A stretch of DNA of 64,000 nucleotides from Lutjanus erythropterus (GCA_020091685.1 CM034609.1:14910023-14974022), one strand, 5' to 3'; shown: positions 36,131 through 49,193, counted from the first letter of the stretch. Numbers and translations are program-made. The notes: generated by a model from the sequence alone, not told the origin.

Positions 36131-36620
36131 AAAATTCTTTAATTTAACCGTTATTTAGATAGGTAATCTCACTGAGATACAAAGTCTCATTTTCAAGAGA
36201 GACCTGGTCAACACACAGAGTTACATGCGCAAAGTTACAGACAGGACATTCAATATCGAGACAAATAAAACACAAAACATTTAAAAGTAATTGCCCAAAT
36301 ACTATAAACAAGAACAAATGCCCTCAGGCGTTCTCTCCATACGTCATAAAAGTGGTTTAAAATCCTCACGGGGAATCATGCTAGACAGCTTCAGCTCCTG
36401 CTGCAGTGAGCTCTTGGCTGAGGGGGCAGAGTAGGAAAATACTTTTTAAAAAAAAGGTTTTTCAAGCTTTTTTAAATTCTGTACGGACTGAGTGAATAGA
36501 AAGAATAATGAAGTTCTGGGATCGTAGGTTATGACATGACCGTTAACGTGATGTCTAAGCGGATAAAAAAAGTGGGCAGCAGTCCAGGTATGGATTTATA
36601 AATGAAAATATACCAGTGCC
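36131..36620 (+). repeat. Interspersed retroelement-like repeat
   Basis: TTTAACCGTTATTTAGATAG, AATCTCACTGAGATACAAAG, TCTCATTTTCAAGAGAGACC and CAGCAGTCCAGGTATGGAT resemble a dispersed fish LINE-derived repeat (remembered theme: TTTAACCAGG, then CTCATTGAGAT, then CTTTTACAAGAGAGACCTG). No coding frame survives. Confidence 0.5.
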
Positions 36621-37229
36621 ATACAGTATATTTATCAGCTTCTCTCATGTTCAATACAGACTCTTAAAGGTAAAACACTCATACCTAAACAACAGAATAG
36701 TTTAATTGCCAAGGACTCCCAAACTGACATATATGACTGCTAAAGAGTACAAGTGACAGGCGTATTGGATCTTATGTACATGAATTATGTCATGTAACAT
36801 TATGCATGGTTAACGTTGTGAAATGGCAGAAGTTTGGTTAGGTTTAGGTAAAAATCAAGGTTTGGAGTAAAATAAGTAAATCACCTGACACGATGATGAT
36901 GATGGAAGTCATGTATGTAACAAAATTTATAAATCACTCAACAATGACTACTCCCACTACACAATATACAGACATATGAGTCGGAATAAGCTGCTTGAAC
37001 ATTTGACCTAGACGCTTGTTTTCTGGTGAGGACAAGCTGTGCTCATGGCATCAGTTTTGCGCTAGGGATTTTGGAGCACATCACGGAGTATAGCTGTAAT
37101 CTACTGGAGCCTGCAAACACATGTAATGAAACAAAAAGCTCATACATCTGAAATCAAGTTTAAAATATGTCGCACAACTATTCTACTCCACTCAGTCACA
37201 AAAAATCAATCAACAAAGCACATATTCAA
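36621..37229. other. Intergenic sequence, no gene seen
   Basis: Nothing supported. Confidence 0.5.
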
Positions 37230-37530
37230 CAACATGTAGCAAAGAGTGATGCAGTCCAAATAGTGAGATGAACCACATATATCACATAGGCTGAAATCCT
37301 ACAACATATTTACTATACAGTCTATGATTAAAGCAAGTTGTTTCTCCTTGCCGCCTCCTCCTCCCGAGGCTTGAGGAAGCTCAGGCAGGCTACAGGAAGA
37401 CTTCAGGAGTGCAGGTTGATCATCTGTTTATAACTGTGATTTGTCGATGTGAAGTTAAGCCCGCTATACTGAAAACAAAAGCCCACTGCTCCAAAAATAC
37501 ACACTCTGGAATTCAGTTCCTGCCTGCCAG
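37230..37530 (+). mobile_element. Interspersed repeat, GGAGCAATATGT family, copy 4
   Basis: GATGCAGTCCAAATAGTGAG, ACTATACAGTCTATGATTAA, GGCTTGAGGAAGCTCAGGCA and GAAAACAAAAGCCCACTGCT follow the order seen in reverse at 1785-2147. It retains the right half that copies 2 and 3 lack; the left tip is eroded. Confidence 0.65.
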
Positions 37531-37854
37531 ACTCCATTAACATCTTGCTCAGCTTTACTACTAGAAGCATCTATTCCTTTTAAAAGATTAATAATGATTT
37601 CTCATGACTCACAAACAGACACTTACTCATTCAGCAAACATTCAATATTAATTTGAACAAGTTAGGGGCTAGAACAGAAATTTCAAAGGAGGACACTGTG
37701 ACTGTAGCATTGTTGTCACAGATGTGAGTATTTCTATTTAGCCAACTTAGTGTCCTTAATCTCTGATGACATATCATGGTCATTTAATGATTTAGATATA
37801 TTACATATTTCTCCATTAGAAATGTAAGAAAACAGACTGCTTGGTCTTGGAGAG

Positions 37855-38300
37855 CAAGCGACTTTTTGAAAAACCTTGAAAAAGACTTTTTTATGGCTCC
37901 ATGCTAGCGACAGCTGTGGTCAGAGGCATTATGCTTTTCAGGTCATCCCATTTGTATGAACATAATATTTCAAGAACGCATGGAGAGAATTTATTCAAAC
38001 TTGGCGCAAATGACCTGTTGGACTCGAGAGTGACCTGAGTAGATTTTAGTGGTCAAAAGGCAAAGGTCAAGGTCACTGGGACCTCATGTCCATCCCGTCC
38101 TGTCCAATTCCTGAGATGAATTTCATCAAACTTGGCACAAATGTTTCAACTCTTATGAACACAATATAGTACAAACATCCCCTGTGACCCAAAGATGAAC
38201 TGCTAATATCTTGGTGTGACCTCACAGGAATTCATGCGTTATTATGACAAAATTTCACACAAGCAGTGCTGGAAAGGAACTTCTTACATGTAATTAGTTA
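37855..38300 (+). repeat. Dispersed repeat with AGGTCA half-sites, copy 2 (longest)
   Basis: It contains CTCCATGCTAGCGACAGCTG, TATTTCAAGAACGCATGGAG, TTCAAACTTGGCGCAAATGA and AAAGGTCAAGGTCACTGGGA, then an internal second CATCAAACTTGGCACAAATG block, suggesting that the parent element has sub-repeats. The half-sites at 38064-38075 abut directly. Confidence 0.7.
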
Positions 38301-40990
38301 CATGTAATTAAAGTATCAGATAATTACAAAATAAAAATGTTATAGTTACTGAGAAAATATACGTAAATAGAAAAGCATCAAAATCAAAATGTTGGTATTA
38401 CATAGGGATTACATCCACATATTGTTTTCGGGTTGGCTGGTGGAGATCTGCACTGCATTGAGTGCAATCTTCTAATTATCTAGTGTTTGTAGGATGCTGG
38501 TCATTTTGACATTGGTTGTCAATGGTGTGCTAGTACTTTTGTTCATGTAGTTGTGCTGTTTGCAATTATCTATTATCACCATGAAGGCTTAGAGGTATGC
38601 TAACAGGGTAGCTCAACCACTCATACTGGATGAAAACACATAATTTATTGCCCAGTTATGCAAATGTGACCTCTGCTGACACAATCATGCATTTGTAGCA
38701 TTTACAGCAGGTGATTAGGGTTGTAGTGCCTGTGAATCATCACCATCTCAAGGTGGAGGAATAAAAACAGGAGGACAGTCCCTGTAGCTGGCTGAGTGCT
38801 TCACATCACACACACACACAAACACCACACAAACACAGAATAAAACATACTGTCGAGCGCATGAAAGCAACGTTGTAACCAGCCTACTGAGCTGCTGACG
38901 TCGATTCTGTTCTCGGGCTCACACACAGAGACACGTGCCCGGTACACATCGAGACATCCACATGGACATACAAGACACACTGACACACACTCATCAGTTA
39001 TGCACACACGTACTCACAAAGACAATCTCTGACATGTATTAGCGACATGAAACCGCAGCAGCTAAATGAGATTCAGGATTTTGTCGATGTGCTGTTATAT
39101 AACGAATTAAAAACATAAATTAGCGATGCAGTAATAAAGCCAATGTTATCAAGTAATCATATTCAGCCATCATCTCATAAACATCGGTGAGTCATTTTGG
39201 AAGAAATATAAAATCACCCAACCAATTTGTTCAAGATATTTTCAATTGTGCAAAACCACAAGACATGAGACCGCTTCTTATGATGCATTGATATGCAACG
39301 CACAGCCGTTATTTCTCACTCATTAGGATTCAGAAGGAGGGGAAGCGGTTTCAGGAGAATCCATGGATACAGGTCTTGTCAGTGGACACATCAGGCACGT
39401 GCAAGAAAAGGACTAACAGTGGACCACGAACCTTCTCAATTCTCAATTACAGTGTAAAAGACATACTAGGGATGCTTGTGATTACAGAGAGCATTTTCAG
39501 ACTTTATTCAAACACGTGAGTCCTGGCTTTTCTTCCCCACAGGCATTTGGGCAGGGAGGTCACTACAGTGGGTTTGCTCATAGCAGGATATCTCAAGTAT
39601 AAGGCCACAGGCATAGGCACAAGTGATTTGTTATTGGTGATCCACATGCAAGTACAATTACTTATGATTATCATCAGTTTAGGTTAGCATGTACAGCAAA
39701 CTGCAATTAGCATAGGAATTGTATTTGTGTGGTGTGGATGAAATCAGTGCTGGAAATAACAAAAACAACAGCAACAACAGTTCGGCAGGGGGCTAATCCA
39801 GAGGACTGAATTATTTCACACTTGTCACCTGAAACTGATATATGGTGGTGTCACGATTGGTCTGAGTAAACAAGGTGGAAGTAACATAAACAGATAAATC
39901 AGAAACATGCAACCCAAGGCCACGTGACAAAAGCACAGTAAGGCTTTTTTTTTTTTCCAATCGCAGGTCTGCCATATGGCCATTGAGAACATGTCAGTTT
40001 GGATTTTCATCAACCTGCTTGGTGGCCTTGGTGATGGTTTATACTGTTAATGATGTTTTGCATTGTGTAACTTTATGTGATCACTGGCAGTGCTTTGATG
40101 TGTGTCTGTCTCTATTTATTTGAAATGAAGACTGTGCAAGGACAAACAAATACCCCCAAAGTAAAAAGGCCACGGGGGTGGGGGATTAATACTCATAATA
40201 CTTATTCCAGTACCATCAAAGTGCAAATTTGTGCTTGGCCACTTTCAGACATCAGCAACCTCAAAGTCTGAAAAATTCAGAGTCCTTCCTAACTGGCCTC
40301 TGTTCCCACTCTAATCTCTAACCTAATGGGTTTTCATAGGTTTCTGTCCTTTCTGAAAAACTATTGAATGAATAGTTAAAATTGACTCTAATACCACCTG
40401 CGTTTTCTCCCGGCGCCATACTCGACATCTTTATATAATCTAAGAAGCGTCTCTGACAGACTGAAACCTCTTCAGAGGAGGGCTAATTGGAAACATCACC
40501 GGTAGGAGACCATGTGGACCTGGAGACAGATATCAAAAATCTGTCCGGCTGTCATGGAACAAATTGCCGCAATCACACTTTCTCCTGGAGTGTGTCTACA
40601 CCTTTTCTCATTAAATAAGTTTGATGCTATTAATACACCAGCTTCACATGAAGCCATGGCTGAACTATTGCACTGATGCACCCACTGAAACTAGATAGTT
40701 TTAAAAGAGTCATATTTCAAGATGCAGCTCTGTTTTAGCTGTTTGCATTTGGTATATGCAATATTCTACCTGTTGATTTTACTGATCTGCAATAATCTGG
40801 TTTTATTTGTTAGATTGATCTCCTGATTTTTAGTGGTTTTATTGTTTGTTTTTTTATTGGTCTATTGGCTTTATTCATCAGTTTTTTAAATGTATTTTAA
40901 TGTATGAATGATTGTAGAGGATGCAGAGAAGAGATGAATGTTCTGTAATATAGTGATGCATTGTTCATCACAAGTTTCCCCCGAGAGGAA
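38301..40990. other. Intergenic sequence, no gene seen
   Basis: A short CA run lies at 38807-38820. Small frames at 38801-39007, 39825-40271 and 40496-40681 have no recognisable product. Confidence 0.5.
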
Positions 40991-40997
40991 AAAGATT

Positions 40998-41225
40998 TTT
41001 GAAAGACCTTGAAGAACCTTATTGTTCGCCTCCGCACCAGCAACAGCTGTGGGCAGAGGTGTTTTCGGGTCACGCCATTCCTCTGAAGGTGATATTTCAA
41101 GAACGCCTTGAGAGAATTTCTTCAAACTTTATAGGAATGAACACGTGGACTCAAGGATGAAGTGATTACATGTTGGTGGTCAAAGGTCACTATAACCTCA
41201 CATCCATCCAATATTTGTGAACATA
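40998..41225 (+). repeat. Dispersed repeat with AGGTCA half-sites, copy 3
   Basis: AGCAACAGCTGTGGGCAGAG, GATATTTCAAGAACGCCTTG, GGACTCAAGGATGAAGTGAT and GTGGTCAAAGGTCACTATAA in family order. Confidence 0.7.
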
Positions 41226-41483
41226 GATGCTTATAAATGTAATTGGCATTTGAAAAGGACCACAAATAAAGCCATAGCATATGTTATATTATTCTGAATA
41301 TTTGATTTAAACTACATGATGAGGTGTAGCGTGCGTTTTGTTGCGCTTATGTGTTACCAGCCAAGCATACAGGGTGCATTATTTAACTGAATACGCACAA
41401 CTTGTCATGAATTTAAACACCTTTTGTCAATGCTTTTGCACACTACAGTGACTTGTGGCTCTGCCTTGTAAGTTGAACACGAC

Positions 41484-41810
41484 ATGTCTGCCACCAGCTT
41501 TGTGTGGAAGTACTCTGAAAGATTAAACGATGAGGATTTACCGTGTGCGCCGTGCTGTCTTTACGAAGGATCAAATGTGCTAAACTGAGGTTTGCTGTGA
41601 CATTTGGACAAAACTCCAAGCGAAAAGTCCAAAGAGTGCAAGAACACAGGGTTCATACTTTATTCACAACACTTCTGGGCATATGCTGGCAGAGACGGCA
41701 GCATATGATGGATTTACCATCACACATACCGTTGGGGGTGGTGAAATGCGTTTCTCACCGAAGAAAGATGCCAAAACATCCTGAAAAGTCAGTCCTGAAG
41801 TATCACAACA
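41484..41810 (+). pseudogene. Relic of a BED zinc-finger (hAT-type transposase) N terminus
   Basis: The frame from ATG 41484 reads MSATSFVWKYSERLNDEDLP followed by CAPCCLYEGSNVLN. It resembles the start of BED fingers in hAT transposases and ZBED proteins (sfVWkYFe...CklC...GnTSnL..HL...HP). The CxxC pair and the W..Y anchor are visible, and an HLDKTPS stretch lies where the His pair should follow. The frame has two stops within the finger, and the later frame to about 41810 has no recognisable catalytic domain. I read it as a dead fragment of a plain DNA transposon. Confidence is limited by the short match. Confidence 0.4.
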
Positions 41811-42500
41811 AGTGAGTGACAACCTTTTTAGAGTTCTGCTTTTAAATTTTGAGTGATCACTTAATCTCTTATATGAGAAACAAGCAGACTGTACTGTAAA
41901 TCCAGCAGGCAGCGGAACAAAATAATACTCTCCTTACAATGTCCAACACTACGCCTGTGACAGGAAGTTGCCATTCTTTCAAGTCTATCTCTCTAGGTGA
42001 TTAACTTGTCAATCCTATGTCAAAGGTGACAGCCAAGAAAGAGCAAGAGTCCATATCTAGAAACTTTCCCACCTGTGATTTCACAGTTCACGTCAGCTCT
42101 GATTCATCCATTGAGACCTGGAACAAAAGATGAGTGATTAAAGTAAAGCAACAGCAGGGGAGCACTGAGGAGTTGTTGATGACGCGTCTACAAGTTGATT
42201 AAAAAGCCTCCAGAATAATTCACAACTATGTAACTGCTAATTACATATTGAGAGATCGCTTTAAGCCATTACTTTACCTGAATACTAACGACAGTAACAA
42301 GTACAGATTGAAGGTTGTGCTAAAATCCTGTCCCAAAATGAGCTCAAATTATTCAGCTTCTTGAGTGTGATCTCAGCTGTCTGACTCCCGGGATAATCAG
42401 CAGCCTTGATATATTGCTTAAATCAGGATTTGCAAAGGAGATAAGGTGATTCTGATGAACACGGTCAGTGTGGCTTCTTGTGTTGAGAGCTAGTGTTTAG
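41811..42500. other. Intergenic sequence, no gene seen
   Basis: Nothing supported. Confidence 0.5.
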
Positions 42501-42660
42501 GGTGGAATGGCAGCTTGTGGATCCCGCTATTGGCAGGTCCTCACTGGGTGGAGTTTGCATCTTCTTCCCATGGTTGTGCAGGTTTTCTCTTGGCTTTCCA
42601 GTTTCCCCCCACCATCAAAAACTCTGACTGTATGTTGTACTCATATGTGACTCGTATGTT
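42501..42660 (+). mobile_element. Widespread teleost interspersed repeat (GTTTGCATGTTCTCC type), copy 2
   Basis: TGGGTGGAGTTTGCATCTTC, TCCCATGGTTGTGCAGGTTT and CCCCCCACCATCAAAAACTC parallel the copy at 29915-30165. Confidence 0.6.
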
Positions 42661-42944
42661 GATACTTCAATATTCTGTAGTGAGAAATTTAGAGAGAAAA
42701 TGATGAAATGTTTTCATTCACTAAACAGTCACAATAGCCACATTGAGAAAATACAGCACATACAGCAAAAAAAAAGCTACCAAATCTATCAGACAGTTAT
42801 TTGCAATGCTTTATAAATTATGTTCAACTCTGCAATAACTAATATTTTCTGGTCATTCGGGGGCAGTGGAAACAAGCTAAAAAAAAGAAATAAAAACTTT
42901 CTAACCTCCACCTACCAAACAATAAATACATATTATGTGTTTTT

Positions 42945-42980
42945 ATGATTTTATTATTTTATTTTATTTTATTTTATTTT
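42945..42980 (+). repeat. (TTTTA)n array
   Basis: Six to seven imperfect pentanucleotide units. A separate (ATT)n run lies at 43135-43170. Confidence 0.9.
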
Positions 42981-43370
42981 TTTCCTTGATGCGATCTCAT
43001 TTTCCTGTTCTGGTAAACATTGGTGTCCAACATCAGTGCAACCTGTATTCTTATGTTAAAAATAATAAATGGTTGCCTAGATGTACTGAGCTACATAAAA
43101 TTCTGTCAGACTCTATTGTTCTCAAATGCAGCTTTATTATTATTATTATTATTATTACTACTATTATTATATGTTGCATAATGAACATGGCACTTTTAAT
43201 CCAGGCACGAATTATTTCTTTTATCAGCTCACTGAACCTTTGTTAGCAAAGTGCTAATTTACCACAAAGCTGCAGAGGGGACTATCCTATTCATCACAGG
43301 CACGTGAGTCTGCTGATCTCAGTGACATACTAATGCAACGCAACTAAAAAACGAAAGACACACTCAGTAC

Positions 43371-43410
43371 TGTACATGCAGAGCACATCAGCACGTGCTC
43401 TGCATGTACA
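43371..43410. repeat. Perfect 16-bp inverted repeat (hairpin)
   Basis: TGTACATGCAGAGCAC (43371-43386) and GTGCTCTGCATGTACA (43395-43410) are exact reverse complements around an 8-base loop. I do not recognise it as part of a known repeat or miRNA. Confidence 0.9.
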
Positions 43411-43625
43411 AATGTCTGCATACACTGACACACACATACACACAAACGCAGGAGCGCAAGTAGGTGGACCCAGGTGGGTCAAGTCACTAGCTCAGGCAGT
43501 CACTAAACAACAGGTACAGCTGTGTCACATGAGGAAACAGAGAGGACACGTGCAGAGCTGGTGGTCATCACAGGACTGAGGAATCACAGGAGGCGTACAT
43601 TCAATGCTATATTAAAATGTGTGTG

Positions 43626-43949
43626 CTGGGTTGGGAGGGTTACTTTAAAAATGTATTTCGATACAGTTACTAATTACCTATTAGAAATGTAGTTAGCAAC
43701 CTAATAAGTATCACAATATTGCAATAATGTAACTTGATTACTTGTACAGTTAATTCCTTTGTTGTCTGTGAATGCACATTTAGATTAATAGCAGTAATTA
43801 TGCATATTTATATGGGCTTTATTAAGTATTCACACTCAAACTTACAGAAACCTGTTTTGGGGCTTCTGGTTTTACGCACGCTCTTTTGTCAGTTACGTCT
43901 TTTTTGTATATTAATCCTGTTACGTGTAATCTGTTACTCCCCAAACCTG
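43626..43949 (+). mobile_element. MITE with GGTTGGGAGGGTTACTTT ends
   Basis: The left end CTGGGTTGGGAGGGTTACTT and right end CTGTTACTCCCCAAACCTGT are imperfect inverted repeats. The interior is AT-rich with several GTAAT/ATTAC motifs. I recognise the type as a common fish MITE carrying GGGTTACTTT and GTAATC blocks. Confidence 0.6.
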
Positions 43950-45690
43950 TGTGTGTGTGTGTAACCCTGTCTCACTCATATCAAGTTAGTCCATCTCTGT
44001 CACAGTGTGTGCGTATTCTTGTCACACTAGCAGTTAATGGAGCTTTTGTAGCTGTGTCTACATGTTTCTGTATACTGTACATTTTTTGTATTAGATAAAA
44101 TCAAATCATTAGAATCAATGAAGTCTGTGAGAGAAACCCTGCCTTGAATAAATCTCATTAACACACATAATAAGTCACAGAATGAATACTCTTTGAATGA
44201 AAATCTTCAGGTTGAGACTTGCTTATAAATGGGCCTTTAAAATGGAAGTTGCAGTTCAGACCGCTGACAAAAGCCGTCTCAGCGTCACCTAACTGACAGC
44301 AGTCCGGATAGCAGGAGGAAAAGAGATCAATGAGGAGGTGGGAGAAAGTAATGAAAGTCCTAATCAGACTTGCACGTGCGGGGAAGGTGTTAATCCATGT
44401 GCATACCATTTTAAAGGCGTCACGTGCCAAACAGGGAACACTGGATGAAGTAAGAGGTTTGTTCAGCTTAAAAGAAACCCACCTCTGCTGTTGCACGATC
44501 AATAACTGCAAACAGTGTGTAGGCTACTTTACATCACTTGCATCTTCTGAAGTAAACTACAGTGGGAATGGCTTAGTGAAGTTACAGTGTTCAAGCGCTC
44601 ATATGGATCAAAAGTGATAATTGTGGGTGTTTTATGGGGAAACTTTTCTGTCTGATCCATAAGTGGTTGGTCACTGTAACAGTGAACACTGTAAGTAGTT
44701 TCCACTGTATTTGATATTGTTGCATTAACCTCATTTGACCGTGTTTTGCTAACTTCAATGCTGTTTTGTGACTTAATTAACTTTTTGTAAGCCTCTAAAA
44801 TTTTAATTTAAAAAAAAGAGTTCACTAAGCTTAAGTCCAGTCCAGCAGTTGCAAGCTTACATAATTACCTGAAGGCTACAATTAAGCTTGTATTTCATAT
44901 TTCCATTTAGTGTTAAAAGGTGGATTCCTTACTGGCCGAAACATAAAGCCACATTGTTTGCCCTGCCCTCCCATTACGCACGAGTATTTTTCTTCCTTCC
45001 CCATCGGAGCACACAAAAAAACGCTACACACATTGCTCCCACTGCCCTCCTCTGGCACTTGTTTGTTCCGCCAAGTTCTGGCAGAACCCACTAATTCAAA
45101 ACACCTCATTGTGGTTGTTTTGCTGAGGCATTAAAAGGAAATGAATTACTCCTCAGTACAGAAAACACGCAAATTTCCTTCAGGGAGTTTTGCACTCAGG
45201 GTTTTTTTTTTTCCCCCTTTTTGAGGTCAGTCAAGTGCGCAACCATAACATAAAGACTGTGTCTCATTTCTAAGTGCCGTCTGCTGTCTGTGTCCTTTTT
45301 AAGACACCATCGTCTTATGAGGCAGCACTAAAAACACAAACAACACTCTCATATTGACCGAGGGTTTTTATTCAGAGAAATACTGCAGCTACCAAGCACT
45401 CATTATAATGCCTTACAAATAGGTTGGTCTCCACTAGCTTCTGAATACAACAACGATCCTTACACTCCTGTATAGAAGAGACATCTGCTTCGGATGACAA
45501 TAAACAACAAAAACATCCCTACAGAAGTCTCCGTTTTCATACTATAAATCTTATTATCTCCAGGCGTCTGCGTAAGGCGATCGAGTGTGTGCCTGAGAGT
45601 GTGCATGATCAACAGGCCTAAAGTTTGTCTGCAGCAAATCTTAAAAACTACTGGACCAATGAGACTATTTTTGTGTGTATTCATGACTGA
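43950..45690. other. Intergenic sequence, no gene seen
   Basis: A short TG run lies at 43950-43962. Frames at 44158-44617, 44882-45134 and 45460-45684 have no recognisable product. Confidence 0.5.
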
Positions 45691-45694
45691 ATGC

Positions 45695-46030
45695 TGAAGG
45701 ACCTTTTATGGCTCCATGCTGGCAGCAGCCATGGCCACACGCATTATGTTCTCAGTTCATCCCATTCTTGTAAATGTGATATCTCAAGAACGCCTTGAGG
45801 GAATTCCTTCAGATTTGGTACAAACGGGCACTTTGACTCAAATATGAACTGGAGAGATTTTGAGAGTCAAAGGCTAAAGGTAATAAAGGTCACTGTGATC
45901 TCATGTCCAACACATTTTTTTGCCATAACTCAAGATTTCATTCGCTAATTATGATCAAATTACACCCAAATATTTGATCAGATAAATGCCTGGCGGGGAT
46001 CTGCAATCTACTGAGTGCGCTTTTGTAGTT
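45695..46030 (+). repeat. Dispersed repeat with AGGTCA half-sites, copy 4
   Basis: GGCTCCATGCTGGCAGCAGC, GATATCTCAAGAACGCCTTG, TTGACTCAAATATGAACTGG and AAAGGTCACTGTGATCTCAT in family order. It ends with GGCGGGGATCTGCAATCTAC, also echoed near 38435. Confidence 0.7.
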
Positions 46031-49000
46031 ATCCAAGAGATATACAATTTAAATATGGTTGTCCTTACCCTTTCTCTGCTCATTCGAACATGCAGAACAG
46101 TGTTGCCCCAGGCACCATTAGATGTTAGATTTTATTACTGAAGAACGTGTTCAATGTTGAAATTGTTATCAGGTGCTGGAGTGCTACAAGTTCACTTTGA
46201 TTGTGTTTGTGTCTCTCTCCAAGCTCATTCTCTGTACGCTCTAACTTGTTTTTGTCTTGCAGCTACAGGCGTCGGGTCACAGGTAATGCTATAAACTATT
46301 TCGCAGAGAGTGTAATTGAATTAAAAAAACGCTCTGCAGAGAGAAAATAGAACACTGGTAATGCAGTGGTGACAAAAGATAGGGAGCACATGAGGCAAAA
46401 CAATCCTCCAGACTCAGCCAGCATGTGAATATTCCATGTCCAACTGAATTCTGCATGTATGCATGAGGAGCTATACATATTTCACTTTATGAATCAGATA
46501 CACACATTACATGATAGATATACTATTTATTTTTGTACATATGTGACCTCCATGCATAAATATCATTAAAATCTGACTGTATTTGAGTTGGAGGCATGCA
46601 GTAAACACATTTTTTTTAAATGATTTCAGCGTGTTTCTGTTTGTTGCTACAGTAACACAGTTTCCAACAATAACTATGGGAACTTGCTTTCTTTGTCTAA
46701 AGGTTAAAAATAAAAGACTCTAAAAGTATTCTTCTTGGTAAATGTCAGAATTATTTTGAGTTGTCTTTGAACTGTGATTTTTAAATAATAAGAACTGTAA
46801 CTTATTCAAGAAAATATGGGTCAAAAATCTCATAAAAAAATAGTTAGATCTTAATGTTTAAAAATGTAAGTATATAGATGAGGAAATATAATTATATAAC
46901 ACAATTATATTCCAATATTAAATAAATGTGAAGCTTTGAAGACCAAATTTTATGCTTTAAAGACCACGCCCACTTCCCCACTTCCACTTACTTTTCTTAT
47001 ATCAATCAGTGTGGAGTATAATACTTACTCCTATGTTATGTAATTAAGCTATATCATGTTAGCAGTAACACTGACTTTGTTTTGGAAGGTACTGAACAAT
47101 GCAGAGTTGCATGTTTTTTTGTGTGGAATAAATTGAAATTTTGAACATTTCATGACTACTCTTAACTAAAACCAGGAAGTTCAAAGTAGTAAAAAAATAA
47201 GACAAAATAAATCACAATAATAAAATAAGACAAAGAGTGAAATCTGAGAAAATAAACTTAAGGTTAAAATGAATAAAATGCTTCTTAAAGATTCTGTAAT
47301 ACTCATTTTTTACTTTTATTTTTAACCTTATTCCTTAATTGTGTAAACTGATGGATTAACAGCTCTGTTTAACTTTCTGGTCCAAGACCTTGATGGAAGA
47401 AAGTAAACACAACATGTGCATAACACAGACGAGTCAGACTGATTTACTCTGTGTTGATTGTGCAGAAGGATGATTAACAGTCCAGCGAGTTATTAATTAT
47501 GCCTTTATCACACCTCACATGCCCATTCAGCACAACTCATTTACCAAAAGAAGAAAACAGCGATGATATCAGCTGCTTTGTGTTTCACTGGTTTGTCCTG
47601 TTCGAGTATCGGGCGTCTGTCAATCACTGTGACTCACGTTGTTTGAGGCTCAACCAGGACAGATAAAACTGCTTAAGTAGAACTCTTAATGTCTTCCTGT
47701 TGCTTGGAAAAGGAAAATATGTATGTATAAGCTGACTCATTTCTGTCTAAATAGTGCCCTGTGTCTGAGACATAAAAGCGTAGAAAGGATGCATCAGAGT
47801 TTTTAGCCAAGTTGTATAAAGGGCACGGTGTTATATTAGGGACAAACACTGTACCACGTCCTTCTCTGACTCGCTTCCATGTTTCTCAAGCGTGACTGCA
47901 TCTGTTAACCCTCACAAAAACTCTGGCTGTCAGCACCATAGATGTTAAGGTCATGCTTTATTTTACATAATTACGTCATCGTCATCTTGGTAAATCTGCT
48001 TCACATGTTGTTTTTCAGTGGGGAAGTAACAGATAAGTGTTTTCACATTAGTTTACAGTACAGTCCTGCTGTAATGTGTCCCTAATTACCTTCAAACAAC
48101 ATTTTTGTCTAATTTGATTAAAAGTATGGCTTGTTGTCAGTTGTTGGTGTACTGTTCGTTCATGTCCACTGCTTTATATGAAGGGAAAAGTTGACTATAG
48201 TATAAAGTTCATTTTAATGGTGAGATTGAATCGCACATAGGAGCGACATCTCATATTTTAGTATGTAATATGGTGGAAAACCGGTATCAAAAAGCTTCAT
48301 TTTCAAAGTGGAAAGCTCCAGATGATAGTTTTCTGATAACTCAGTGTTTTTGTCTGGGATCTAATTGCTTGTTTGTGCTTCTCAAGTGTGGAAGAGAACA
48401 TTTTGTAGTTTCCACACAGGATTTGTGGTTTCCTGCATTCAGCTGCATCTTCCTCAGACAAGACAAAAAACTGTAACTGCTCGGCAGCATTGTATTGACA
48501 TGCCATCTAGTGGCCTTGTGTGCATTAAATGCAGGTTGAAGGGGAATGTGATTGATTGAATGTGAGTGATTCGTGACTGAGATATAAAACATCATCAGTT
48601 ACTAGTTTAGAATCTTCTTTCTGTGCATACACCATATCAAGACACTAAGTTTTAGTATAAAATACTTAGAATCATCAAATCATCATCTATAATAAGAAGG
48701 GAAAATTTTACAATCTGTACTACAAGACTGTAAGTGCTTTAACAATCGTTTTAGGATCAGATTTCCCTGGGTTAGCAATTGACTTTTGCAGTTTGCTAAA
48801 ATTATATCATTTTCTGGGATGATCTTTGATATTATTTGCCATTAATTATTCAAGCCCACAGATATAAAGACCTGTGTGGTCTCAACACAGGCATTATAGA
48901 ACATAATTTTTACTTTTATTCTCTAGTATTTAACTCGCATCAGCCACATCCACATGGGATCAGAGCGTTTCACTTTCTCAGAGCCTGTAAGAGCTGCTGT

Positions 49001-49165
49001 TGTTTGAAGATGAGTGTGTTGCTCTCAGCCTCAAGTGTGTGAGAGCATGTGTGTCTGCATGTGTCCAAACCGCAGGAGGCTGCAGTCACATGTTGATTAA
49101 CAGTTTTTGAGCATCTTAGATTCTCTTGACAAATGTGAATGTCACTCAAGTGCTTCATTCAAGAT
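46031..49165. other. Intergenic sequence, no gene seen
   Basis: Very AT-rich. Frames around 48270-48595 and 48836-49158 are unsupported. Confidence 0.5.
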
Positions 49166-49167
49166 GC

Positions 49168-49193
49168 CTCTCTCTCTCTCTCTCTCTCTCTCC
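49168..49193 (+). repeat. (TC)n microsatellite
   Basis: About 12 TC units, with a poly-T run of about 22 bases at 49280-49301 close by. Confidence 0.9.
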
